This document shows positions 6,385 through 12,524 of a stretch of 12,524 bases of DNA, one piece after another. Position 1 is the stretch's first letter. Each line of letters begins with the position of its first letter. The DNA comes from Candidatus Methanomethylophilaceae archaeon (GTDB taxonomy: Archaea > Thermoplasmatota > Thermoplasmata > Methanomassiliicoccales > Methanomethylophilaceae), in contig JAEDGA010000038.1 in the NCBI GenBank assembly GCA_016297775.1, forward strand, positions 1 to 12,524, written 5' to 3'. The translations under genes were made by a program, and so were the position numbers. Under the pieces are notes generated by a model. That model saw only the letters and a list, made by a program, of their open reading frames with translations. It searched no databases and was not told the DNA's origin.

Positions 6385-6668
6385 CAGAGAAGGAAGCAAG
6401 GAAGGAACTCATGCGCAGGGCGCTCGAGATCGGCCCTACCGTCCACGTAGGGAAGGACGGTCTCAAGGACTCCCTGTACGAAGAGATCAAGGCCCAGCTC
6501 AAGAAGAACAGACTCATCAAGGTCAAGGTCCTCACCGACGAGGGAACCTCCGATATCGCGGAAGCCATAGCGGAGGCTACCTCCGCGGTGGTGGTGGACG
6601 TGCGCGGAAGCGTCGTCCTCCTCACAGACAAGAGGACCTGGACCTCCTTATCGCAAAAGAAGTTCTGA
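6381..6668 (+). CDS. YhbY/CRM-domain RNA-binding protein
   Basis: 95 residues, the size of a single CRM (CRS1-YhbY) domain. The hallmark GxxG loop is GKDG at residues 24-27 in the context GPTVHVGKDGL. It is followed by a helix rich in Lys (IKAQLKKNRLIKVKV) and ends in a strand with VVLLTD, as in bacterial YhbY, which binds pre-50S particles. In archaea the domain often sits beside RNase P or ribosomal genes, as here. A role in ribosome or tRNA maturation is inferred from the fold and neighbours, not shown. The start ATG overlaps the rnp4 stop by four bases; nine bases separate it from serS. Confidence 0.9.
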   Translation: MTEKEARKELMRRALEIGPTVHVGKDGLKDSLYEEIKAQLKKNRLIKVKVLTDEGTSDIAEAIAEATSAVVVDVRGSVVLLTDKRTWTSLSQKKF

Positions 6669-6677
6669 GGCGCAAAC

Positions 6678-7943
6678 ATGTTGGATGCGAACATCATCAG
6701 AGAGAACCCTGAGATGATCAGGGAAATGATCAGGAACAGGAACAAGGACCAGGCTCCCCTGGACAAGTTCCTCGAGAACGATTCCAAGTGGAGGAGCCTC
6801 ACGGATGAAGGCAACCGCCTCAGGAAGCAGAGGAACGAGGTCTCCCTCCAGATATCCAAGATGAAGGGCGAGGAGAAGGAGGCCAAGATCAAGGAGATGA
6901 GACTCGTCTCCGACAGGATCAAGGAGATCGACGAGGAACTCGTCGTCTGCGACGAGGCCAGGACCGACGGTCTGCTCAACATCCCCAACATCCCCCACCC
7001 CTCCGTACCCATCGGAAAGGACGAACACGACAACGTCGTCGTGTACGAGTGGGGACAGAAGAAGACCTTCGATTTCAAGCCCCTGGAGCACTTCGAGATC
7101 GCCGAGGCGTTGGACATCATCGATTTCGAGAGAGGTACCAAGGTGGCCGGAAGCGGATTCTACTGCCTCAAGGGCGACGGTGCACGTCTCGAGCGCGCAC
7201 TGATCAGCTACTTCCTCGACAGGCACAAGGACCAGGGTTACACCGAGGTCTTCCCGCCCGTCGTGGTCAACACGCAGGCGGTCATCGGTACCGGACAGTA
7301 CCCCAACCTCAAGAACGACATGTACTACCTGGAGAGGGACGACATGTGGCTCAACCCCACCGCCGAGGTCCCCGTCACCAACCTGCTCCAGGGAGAGATC
7401 CTCGACAAGAGCCAGCTCCCCATAAACTATACCGCATACCTCCCCTCCTTCAGGAGAGAGGCCGGTAAGCACGCCGACACCCGCGGAATCATCAGGGTCC
7501 ACGAGTTCAACAAGGTGGAGATGGTCAGGTTCGTGGAGCCCGAGGGATCCTTCGACGTCCTCGAGAGACTCAGGATGGACGCGGAGGAGCTCATCAGGGA
7601 ACTGGACCTTCCGTACCGCGTACTGCTCCTGTGCACCGGGGACATGAGCTTCTCCTGTGCCAAGTGTTACGATCTGGAACTGTACGTACCCGGAAAGGAC
7701 GCATGGCTCGAGGCATCCTCCTGCTCGTGCTTCACAGACTTCCAGGCACGCCGCGCAAGGATCAAGTACAGGCCCGAACCCCACCTCAAGAGCGAGTTCG
7801 TCCACACCCTCAACGGATCCGGTCTCGCACTGCCCAGGACCATGGTGGCCATCCTCGAGAACTACCAGAACAAGGACGGTACCGTCACCATCCCCGAGGT
7901 CCTCAGGCCCTACATGCGCGGACAGGAGGTCATCGGCAACTGA
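6678..7943 (+). CDS. serS: Seryl-tRNA synthetase, standard (bacterial/eukaryotic-type) class II enzyme
   Basis: 421 residues. It charges tRNA-Ser with serine; the product may also feed tRNA-Sec where present. The N-terminal 100 residues form the long antiparallel coiled-coil arm (charged repeats 30-90) that grips the long variable arm of tRNA-Ser. The catalytic core shows the serine-site motif TAE at 228-230, motif 2 around 258-282 (FRREAG, then RVHEFNKVEMV) and motif 3 around 380-395 (GSGLALPRT, with R387). This is the common SerRS, not the zinc-dependent rare SerRS found in several other methanogens. The ATG at 6678 has TGAGG nine bases upstream, at the stop of the preceding gene. A strong hairpin follows the stop. 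Confidence 0.97.
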   Translation: MLDANIIRENPEMIREMIRNRNKDQAPLDKFLENDSKWRSLTDEGNRLRKQRNEVSLQISKMKGEEKEAKIKEMRLVSDRIKEIDEELVVCDEARTDGLLNIPNIPHPSVPIGKDEHDNVVVYEWGQKKTFDFKPLEHFEIAEALDIIDFERGTKVAGSGFYCLKGDGARLERALISYFLDRHKDQGYTEVFPPVVVNTQAVIGTGQYPNLKNDMYYLERDDMWLNPTAEVPVTNLLQGEILDKSQLPINYTAYLPSFRREAGKHADTRGIIRVHEFNKVEMVRFVEPEGSFDVLERLRMDAEELIRELDLPYRVLLLCTGDMSFSCAKCYDLELYVPGKDAWLEASSCSCFTDFQARRARIKYRPEPHLKSEFVHTLNGSGLALPRTMVAILENYQNKDGTVTIPEVLRPYMRGQEVIGN

Positions 7944-7944
7944 T

Positions 7945-7971
7945 CCGGGACGGGCGCATGCGCCCTCCCGG
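7945..7971. terminator. Strong hairpin between convergent genes
   Basis: CCGGGA pairs with TCCCGG, enclosing the perfect palindrome GGGCGCATGCGCCC, with a single bulged C on the left arm. It begins one base after the serS stop and lies in the 62-base gap between serS and the convergent HD-protein gene, so it could act on both strands. There is no U-run directly after it on either strand, so this may be a transcript 3'-end stabiliser rather than a terminator as such. Confidence 0.55.
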
Positions 7972-8005
7972 CACAAACACCTTCAACGACATTTCTTATC
8001 AGGGA

Positions 8006-9130
8006 TCAATCGCAGATGTTCTCCAGCCTGGCTATCAGGCCGTGCATGTCCATATCCGTGGGATAGGCGGTGAGCTTCCTTCTGGACGAGGATTCCGCCT
8101 CCCTGAGTACGCGTGATGTTATCCCATAATAACGGGAGAGTCTCGCTTCCATGTATGCCGCCAACATATCCGATGCCTTGATGTCGCGGCCCATCATCCT
8201 TCCGTGGACCGGATCGTCCTTCTCACCGAACGGGTCGTAGATCAGGAACCTGAATCCGTCCCTCCACCCCTCCGGGATCATCGGCATGATCTTGCTCTCC
8301 ACCATCTCGGTCTCGTAACTCTCCAGAAGTTCGGAGAGTCCGCCGACGTTCATCTTCACCGGGGTTATGACATCCTTCGTCAGCACCTCCGGAAGATCGT
8401 GGAACAGTGCCGCATAATAATCGTTGTAGATCGTCCTGTCATCCGCTCCCTTGTCCAGATCGTTCAGGAACACCGCGGTGGCCACCAGCAAAGAGTGACC
8501 CAGAACCGTGGTGGACGGGATGCGTGGGGTACGGGTCCATCTCTGCTGGAACCTAAGCTGCCCTATGAGGTCGATGAAATCGTCGTTACCCATCACATCA
8601 CGCATCATGCCGATGATGCCGCCGTGATATTCCAGTTCGGCCTCGATGTCCTTGCGCGTCTGTTCGATGCCCACCATCCTGCGGTTCATGTCGTAGATCA
8701 ACGTGAACTCCCAATGCGTGGCCATGTAATGCGCCGCACGGAGGATCTCGTCCTCCTTGCGGTCCGCGGATGATTCGAGATACGAACACAGACGTTCCTT
8801 CAATCCGGGTTCCATCTCCGGTACGGATCTGTCCACCTCGGACATGACGAAATCGGCCATCTCGGATGCCTTCTCCGCCTTGATGCGGTGGAACAGGGGC
8901 GGTTTGATATCGGTCATCACGCACCTCTCGATCAGAGAGAATATCGAATGTTCGATCATCATGCGCCAATCCAATCCCTTACCCTCGGTCTGCTCCCATG
9001 CCTTGCCGATCACCCATGCGATAGCTGCTTTGTGGGCCTGCTTGTCCAGTTCCGTCAGATCCAACGGACGGATGTGGTCGTTCCACCTGTGCATGTTGGT
9101 TGCATCGAAGAACATGTAGAGAAGATCCAT
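8006..9130 (-). CDS. Tandem HD-domain (YfbR-like) phosphohydrolase, N-terminal repeat degenerate
   Basis: 374 residues from the chosen ATG (388 if the ATG at 9172 is used). Numbering from 9172: the C-terminal domain has all YfbR-type landmarks, RW at 211-212, H226, H258-D259 in HDLPEVLTKDVITPVK, and D335 in IKASDMLAAYMEA, so a metal-dependent nucleotidase or phosphohydrolase is likely. The N-terminal half repeats the layout: RW at 29-30, H47, H75-S76 in place of HD, H148 in place of the last Asp. It has probably lost catalysis. The start at 9130 is preferred because AAAGG lies eight bases upstream and a TATA-like element at 9178-9188 would start the transcript near 9157, downstream of the 9172 ATG. 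The substrate is unknown; YfbR of E. coli acts on deoxynucleoside 5'-monophosphates. Confidence 0.88.
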   Translation of the reverse strand: MDLLYMFFDATNMHRWNDHIRPLDLTELDKQAHKAAIAWVIGKAWEQTEGKGLDWRMMIEHSIFSLIERCVMTDIKPPLFHRIKAEKASEMADFVMSEVDRSVPEMEPGLKERLCSYLESSADRKEDEILRAAHYMATHWEFTLIYDMNRRMVGIEQTRKDIEAELEYHGGIIGMMRDVMGNDDFIDLIGQLRFQQRWTRTPRIPSTTVLGHSLLVATAVFLNDLDKGADDRTIYNDYYAALFHDLPEVLTKDVITPVKMNVGGLSELLESYETEMVESKIMPMIPEGWRDGFRFLIYDPFGEKDDPVHGRMMGRDIKASDMLAAYMEARLSRYYGITSRVLREAESSSRRKLTAYPTDMDMHGLIARLENICD

Positions 9131-9177
9131 ATCGAGTGCCTTTGGGATGGGATCACCTGTCCGACGTATCATCGCTG

Positions 9178-9245
9178 TATGTAAAAAGATGACCCCTCCC
9201 GCGAATCAGCGCGACACGGGAAGGGTACAGAGGCTATGTAAAAAG
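9178..9245 (-). terminator. Hairpin flanked by two copies of CTTTTTACATA (minus strand)
   Basis: On the minus strand, after the stop of the Cys-cluster gene, comes CTTTTTACATA (9245-9235). An imperfect GC-rich hairpin follows (arms about 9194-9203 and 9210-9225), then a second CTTTTTACATA (9188-9178). U-tracts are the usual archaeal termination signal, so this looks like a double terminator. The second copy also resembles a TATA box for the HD gene. Confidence 0.5.
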
Positions 9246-9260
9246 GTATTGTTCCAAGGA

Positions 9261-9596
9261 TCAGCTTCTGAAGACCTGTCCGATCACCTGGCTTATCTGG
9301 ATGAGCTTGACATCCTCCGGATCCGAGGATGCCTGTATCGCCTTGAGGTTGGACATCATGAGATCCGCGATGTTCTTCGGAGTGCCCGAAGCCACCTTTT
9401 TGTCGATGGCCTCCGCCGCGTGGATCAATGCCTTGTCCACCGCGGAATCGCCGCTGAACTGGGACGCGTACGTCACCGGCTCGTTCTTCTTGTTGCATCC
9501 GCAATCGCATTCCTTCTTCTTCGCTTTGGGTGCACATTCCACCGCTCCGGTGTCCTTCTTCTTGAAGAGTGCTTTGAGTTTATCCATGAATCCCAT
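9261..9596 (-). CDS. Small unknown protein with Cys cluster
   Basis: 111 residues from the chosen ATG. It begins MGFMDKLKALFKKK, a basic amphipathic helix. Then follow four cysteines, C21, C30, C32, C34 (C-x8-C-x-C-x-C) in a Lys-rich stretch, which look suited to bind a metal or Fe-S cluster. The last 60 residues are mostly helical (DSAVDKALIHAAEAID, then DLMMSNLKAIQ). I do not recognise the family. The start at 9596 has GAGGGG five bases upstream and gives the natural N-terminus. The frame also opens at an ATG at 9683 (140 residues). That ATG lies about 24 bases from the centre of a good TATA box, so a leaderless longer form is possible. No transmembrane segment is visible. Confidence 0.7.
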   Translation of the reverse strand: MGFMDKLKALFKKKDTGAVECAPKAKKKECDCGCNKKNEPVTYASQFSGDSAVDKALIHAAEAIDKKVASGTPKNIADLMMSNLKAIQASSDPEDVKLIQISQVIGQVFRS

Positions 9597-9702
9597 CTTA
9601 TCCCCTCGACAGTGTTTTACAGATCCTGTCTCGGATCCATTCACAGACCGTATCATATCCGTTACGGCCCTTTCACCATTCATATGTATTGACGTTGTGG
9701 AG

Positions 9703-9710
9703 ATATAAAA
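9703..9710 (-). promoter_or_regulatory. TATA box for the Cys-cluster gene
   Basis: On the minus strand TTTTATAT, preceded by GATAC, is the best archaeal TATA match in the window. Initiation about 25 bases downstream falls near 9681, at the upstream ATG (9683) of the Cys-cluster gene, giving either a leaderless transcript or an 85-base leader for the ATG at 9596. Confidence 0.65.
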
Positions 9711-9772
9711 GTATCTGCATTTTTCTACATACGATCAATATACCCAGCATAAAACCTAGTTAAAAAATATTG

Positions 9773-9796
9773 TATCCAATGATATCCATCATATCC
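9773..9796. repeat. Three TATCC repeats at about 10-bp spacing
   Basis: TATCC occurs at 9773-9777, 9783-9787 and 9792-9796, steps of 10 and 9 bases, so the copies lie on nearly the same face of the helix. The stretch also holds the overlapping inverted repeats ATGAT/ATCAT and GATAT/ATATC. It lies in the gap between the divergent Cys-cluster and aminotransferase genes, about 50 bases upstream of the latter's TATA region, and may be a regulator site. Confidence 0.35.
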
Positions 9797-9844
9797 CCTC
9801 CAGATACCTCCGCGAAGGATTTGCACCCCTCCCTCTCGCGCGCG

Positions 9845-9855
9845 TTAAACTTTAA
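9845..9855 (+). promoter_or_regulatory. Candidate TATA box for the aminotransferase operon
   Basis: TTAAACTTTAA is centred near 9850. Initiation about 25 bases downstream falls near 9876, four bases before the ATG at 9880, suggesting a leaderless or nearly leaderless transcript and arguing against translation from the earlier ATG at 9859. Confidence 0.45.
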
Positions 9856-9879
9856 GGTATGGAACTGTATGTACCGGCC

Positions 9880-11013
9880 ATGAAGGTCTCCCAAAGACTC
9901 AATTCGATCGAGATGTCGGGCATCAGGAAGATGTTCGATATCGCCAGTCCGACCAGCATCAACCTCGGACTGGGAGAGCCCGACCTGCTCCCTCCCAAGA
10001 AAGCAGTGGACGGCATGACCCTCGCCGCAGAGAACGGCCTCAACAAGTACGGCCCCACAGCAGGGATCATGGAGCTCAGGGAGAGCGTCGCCAAGAAGTA
10101 TTCCGCCTACTGGAGCGGTCTAAAGGCATCCAACGTGATGATCACACCCAGCGGATCCTCCGCATTGCTGGAGGTGGCCATGTCCACACTGGACCCAGGG
10201 GATGAGATCCTGGTACCCAGTCCCGGATTCGTCATATACGGTCCGCACGCGAAGCTCGCAGGCGCCACATTCACCAACTACAAGATGGACGGTCCCGGAT
10301 TCCAGCCCGATCTGGAGGACATAAAATCCAAGATCACACCCGCGACCAGGTCCATCGTGATCAACAACCCCTCCAACCCCACCGGTTCCATACTGGACGA
10401 GGACACATACAAAGGACTTCTGGACATCGCCGAGGACGAAGACCTGATGATCGTATCCGACGAGGTGTACGATTCCTTCGTCTACGAAGGCAAGCACCTG
10501 TCCTTCCTGCCCCATCTTGACAAGGCGATAGTCATAGGGGGATTCTCCAAGATGATGGCTGTCACCGGGTGGAGGATGGGTTTCCTCATGGCCAACGAAG
10601 ACATGATGGACACGCTGATCAAGATGCAGTACCACCTCTGCGCCAGCCCCAACATGCCCGCCATGTACGGAGCCCTTGCGGCCATGCCGGACATCGAGGA
10701 CTACCTCAGGGACGCACGCACCATCTTCAAGAGGAGGAGGGACCTCATAGTATCCAGGATCAACGAGATCGACGGTATGCACATCGACGCTCCCAAGGGG
10801 GCGTTCTACGCATTCCCGTCGTACGACGCTGACATAAAATCCGCGGACCTGGCGATGGAACTGGCCAAGAACGGCCTGATCTGCACACCTGGATCCGCAT
10901 TCGGACCCTACGGGGAGAACCATCTCAGATTCTCCTACGCAGCGGACGAGACCAAGATCTCCAAAGGGATGGACATCCTCGCAGAGACCTACGCCAAGAT
11001 TAGGAAGGAGTGA
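9880..11013 (+). CDS. Pyridoxal-phosphate aminotransferase, class I/II (aspartate aminotransferase-like)
   Basis: 377 residues from the chosen ATG. Fold-type I aminotransferase, probably acting on aspartate, alanine or an aromatic or branched amino acid with 2-oxoglutarate; the substrate cannot be read from sequence. Landmarks: LGLGEPD near 29-35; KYGPTAG near 56-62; N166 in NPSNPTG; D194 and Y197 in SDEVYDSF; the PLP-binding K224 in GGFSK; R232 in GWRMGF; R350 in HLRFSYA for the substrate carboxylate. The start at 9880 (MKVSQRLNSIEMSGIRKMF) gives the usual N-terminus. The frame also opens at 9859, but there the AAGGT abuts the ATG with no room for a spacer. The next gene starts five bases after the stop. 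Confidence 0.93.
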   Translation: MKVSQRLNSIEMSGIRKMFDIASPTSINLGLGEPDLLPPKKAVDGMTLAAENGLNKYGPTAGIMELRESVAKKYSAYWSGLKASNVMITPSGSSALLEVAMSTLDPGDEILVPSPGFVIYGPHAKLAGATFTNYKMDGPGFQPDLEDIKSKITPATRSIVINNPSNPTGSILDEDTYKGLLDIAEDEDLMIVSDEVYDSFVYEGKHLSFLPHLDKAIVIGGFSKMMAVTGWRMGFLMANEDMMDTLIKMQYHLCASPNMPAMYGALAAMPDIEDYLRDARTIFKRRRDLIVSRINEIDGMHIDAPKGAFYAFPSYDADIKSADLAMELAKNGLICTPGSAFGPYGENHLRFSYAADETKISKGMDILAETYAKIRKE

Positions 11014-11018
11014 AAAAC

Positions 11019-11552
11019 ATGGAAGACCAGAACGTTAAGGTCAGGATAGACCCCATCACCGGGGAGATCATCACCGAGATCGAGGACAGTCCCGAGGTAG
11101 TGGCGGAGAAGCAGCTCTTCATGAAGAATCCCGCGAGGGCACAGGCACTCAGGGACCTCATGTACGATTCCCTCAAGAAACACCTCGACGACCAGAAGGT
11201 CCCTGCGGAGAGGAGGGAGGAGATGATGTTCATCCTCATCGCCAACAGTGTCATGGACCTGTTGTTCGATGCACCCACCACGGACATCGCCATGGAATCC
11301 TCCTACTGCTTCGACGAGATGCTGGGAATGGCGCTCGCCAACAAGAAGTACGAGGTGGACATCATCACGGAGGCCAAGAAGGCTGTCGAGTCCGTCAAGC
11401 GCGAGGACTTCGGTTCCGACGAGGAGTACATGGAAGGCATGCGCGAGTTCGAAGAGCGCTGGTGGGACATGGGTCAGCCCGCACTCGGAATGAGGAGCCC
11501 CAACGATGCCATCTATGAGATGCTCGGAAAATACAAACTGAACGAAGAATGA
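11019..11552 (+). CDS. Unknown acidic, helical protein
   Basis: 177 residues, no family recognised. The ATG at 11019 has GGAAGGAG eight bases upstream, a near-perfect ribosome site inside the end of the aminotransferase gene; a GTG at 11010 in the same frame is part of that site. The protein opens with a strand pair (VKVRIDPITGEIITEIED), then is almost all helix, Glu/Asp/Lys/Met-rich, with FDEMLGMALANKKYEVD and EFEERWWDMGQPALGM as the most distinctive stretches. There is no Cys cluster, signal peptide or membrane segment. Its stop overlaps the mevalonate kinase ATG as ATGA, so translation is coupled. A cytosolic role, perhaps structural or regulatory, is all that can be said. Confidence 0.85.
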   Translation: MEDQNVKVRIDPITGEIITEIEDSPEVVAEKQLFMKNPARAQALRDLMYDSLKKHLDDQKVPAERREEMMFILIANSVMDLLFDAPTTDIAMESSYCFDEMLGMALANKKYEVDIITEAKKAVESVKREDFGSDEEYMEGMREFEERWWDMGQPALGMRSPNDAIYEMLGKYKLNEE

Positions 11553-12524
11553 ACGAAGACCCCTGCATAGTAACGTCCGCCCCGGGAAAGATGATAGTCC
11601 TGGGGGAGCACTCCGTGGTATACGGGAAACCCGCGATAGCGCTGGCCATAGACCGCAGGTTCTACTGCAAAGTGAGGAAGAGTCAGGATCTCACCGTCAA
11701 CGGCTACAGGGCTACAGCGGGCATGCACCCGCACATCCGTTCGGTGCTTCACGACAACAAGGCAGGGAACATATCCGTGGAGGCGACGACGGACATACCC
11801 ACCAGTTCCGGTCTGGGATCGTCCGCCGCGCTCTCCGCATCGATCTCGCTTGCGGTGAAGAAGCTGTTCGGCAGACCTGTGGATGAGAGATCCATAGCCG
11901 AGGATGCCTTCAACGCGGAGTGGTTCGCGCAGGGCCGTGCAAGTCCCATAGACACGTCCACCTGCACTCACGGAAAAGGGATCGCACTGAACAGTCCCGA
12001 AGGTGTCGGAAGGCATCTGTGGGACGTCAGCAAGGGCGGCAACAAATGGGCGGTGAAGGAGATCGAATCCCCGGACATGACGTTCGTGGTGGGATACACC
12101 GGGATCCATGCACCGACCGGACCCATAGTGGAGAAGGTACGCAAGTTCAAGGAGCACAACCGTTTCGCCGCCGATATAGTGGACGAGATCGGTCTGATCA
12201 CCCTTCTGGGCATGAACGCAATCAGGAGGGGTGACAAGGAGGATCTCGGGAACATAATGACGGACAACCACAAACTCCTGTCCATATTGGGAGTGTCCTG
12301 CAAGGAGCTCAACAAACTTGTCAACGCATCCTTACCGCACAGCTACGGTGCGAAACTGACCGGTTCCGGCGGAGGGGGCAGCATGATCGCCCTGACCGAC
12401 AAACCGGATGCGGTATGCGAGGCGATACGTCTCCACGGAGGCGTACCGATGATCGTACATACTGAACCGGAAGGTGTCAGGGTGGAGAAGAGCGCGCCCG
12501 GGATCGGAGAGTTCGCGCTCGAAT
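11549..12524 (+). CDS. mvk: Mevalonate kinase (GHMP kinase), cut by window end
   Basis: 325 residues are visible and the frame is still open, though the protein is near its usual end and the next codon begins with T, so the stop may be just outside. It phosphorylates mevalonate on the 5-hydroxyl in the pathway to isopentenyl diphosphate and archaeal lipids. GHMP motifs: motif 1 APGKMIVLGEHSVVYGKPA (11-29, K14 and E20), motif 2 with PTSSGLGSSAALS (84-96), and motif 3 KLTGSGGGGS (269-278). The presumed catalytic Asp is D135 in SPIDTSTCTHG, which is typical of mevalonate rather than homoserine or galactokinases. The ATG overlaps the upstream stop as ATGA. No frameshift is seen. Confidence 0.93.
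   Translation, partial: MNEDPCIVTSAPGKMIVLGEHSVVYGKPAIALAIDRRFYCKVRKSQDLTVNGYRATAGMHPHIRSVLHDNKAGNISVEATTDIPTSSGLGSSAALSASISLAVKKLFGRPVDERSIAEDAFNAEWFAQGRASPIDTSTCTHGKGIALNSPEGVGRHLWDVSKGGNKWAVKEIESPDMTFVVGYTGIHAPTGPIVEKVRKFKEHNRFAADIVDEIGLITLLGMNAIRRGDKEDLGNIMTDNHKLLSILGVSCKELNKLVNASLPHSYGAKLTGSGGGGSMIALTDKPDAVCEAIRLHGGVPMIVHTEPEGVRVEKSAPGIGEFALE

Noticed and set aside
6648..7976. 442-codon open frame on the minus strand opposite serS
   Set aside because: It is longer than serS, but its product is a low-diversity Val/Leu/Gly/Glu/Asp mix with no motif. serS on the plus strand has all class II motifs. GC-rich codon bias explains the antisense frame.
8006..9596. Anti-phage defence island from the HD protein and the small Cys protein
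   Set aside because: HD nucleotidases occur in defence systems, but no nucleotide cyclase, effector, nuclease or mobile-element gene is nearby, and the flanks are housekeeping genes.

Overview
This window most likely comes from a methanogenic archaeon. It carries archaeal ribosomal protein L10e, Dph2 (diphthamide synthesis), archaeal RNase P subunit Rnp4 and a mevalonate kinase for isoprenoid lipids, plus an MtxX/Mmp4-type methanogenesis marker protein. Arg codons are mostly AGG/AGA/CGY, GC is moderately high, and archaeal TATA boxes sit in the gaps. None of the 16 stop codons I could read is TAG (13 TGA, 3 TAA). That fits, but does not prove, a pyrrolysine-using methylotrophic methanogen of the Methanomassiliicoccales (Thermoplasmatota). 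The lineage is an inference.

Layout. Positions 2-601 (+) hold the C-terminal end of an Mrp/Nbp35 Fe-S carrier ATPase and a NifX/NifB-like cluster-binding protein. Convergent to these, and sharing a TTAA double stop, is a tightly packed six-gene minus-strand operon (4675 down to 598): L10e, dph2, mtxX, queD, queC, queE. It combines a ribosomal protein, EF-2 diphthamide synthesis, a methanogenesis marker, and three steps from dihydroneopterin triphosphate to preQ0, the precursor of archaeosine in tRNA. A 306-bp divergent spacer (4676-4981) contains a palindromic TATA region and several inverted repeats. It separates this operon from an unrecognised 333-residue, apparently multi-module protein (4982-5983).

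Next comes a plus-strand RNA and translation cluster (6061-7943): rnp4, a YhbY/CRM-domain protein, and a standard-type seryl-tRNA synthetase. A strong hairpin lies between serS and a convergent minus-strand gene for a tandem HD-domain (YfbR-like) protein. That protein's N-terminal half looks like a degenerate copy of the C-terminal half. Upstream of it is a small Cys-cluster protein with a clear TATA box. The last block (9880-12524, +) is an operon of a class I/II aminotransferase, an acidic unknown protein, and mevalonate kinase, whose end is cut by the window edge.

No tRNA, rRNA, CRISPR array, insertion sequence or phage gene is visible. Most genes are housekeeping. The points worth a second look are the composition of the six-gene operon, the half-dead HD tandem, the unknown 333-residue protein, the structured divergent spacer, and absence of amber stops.
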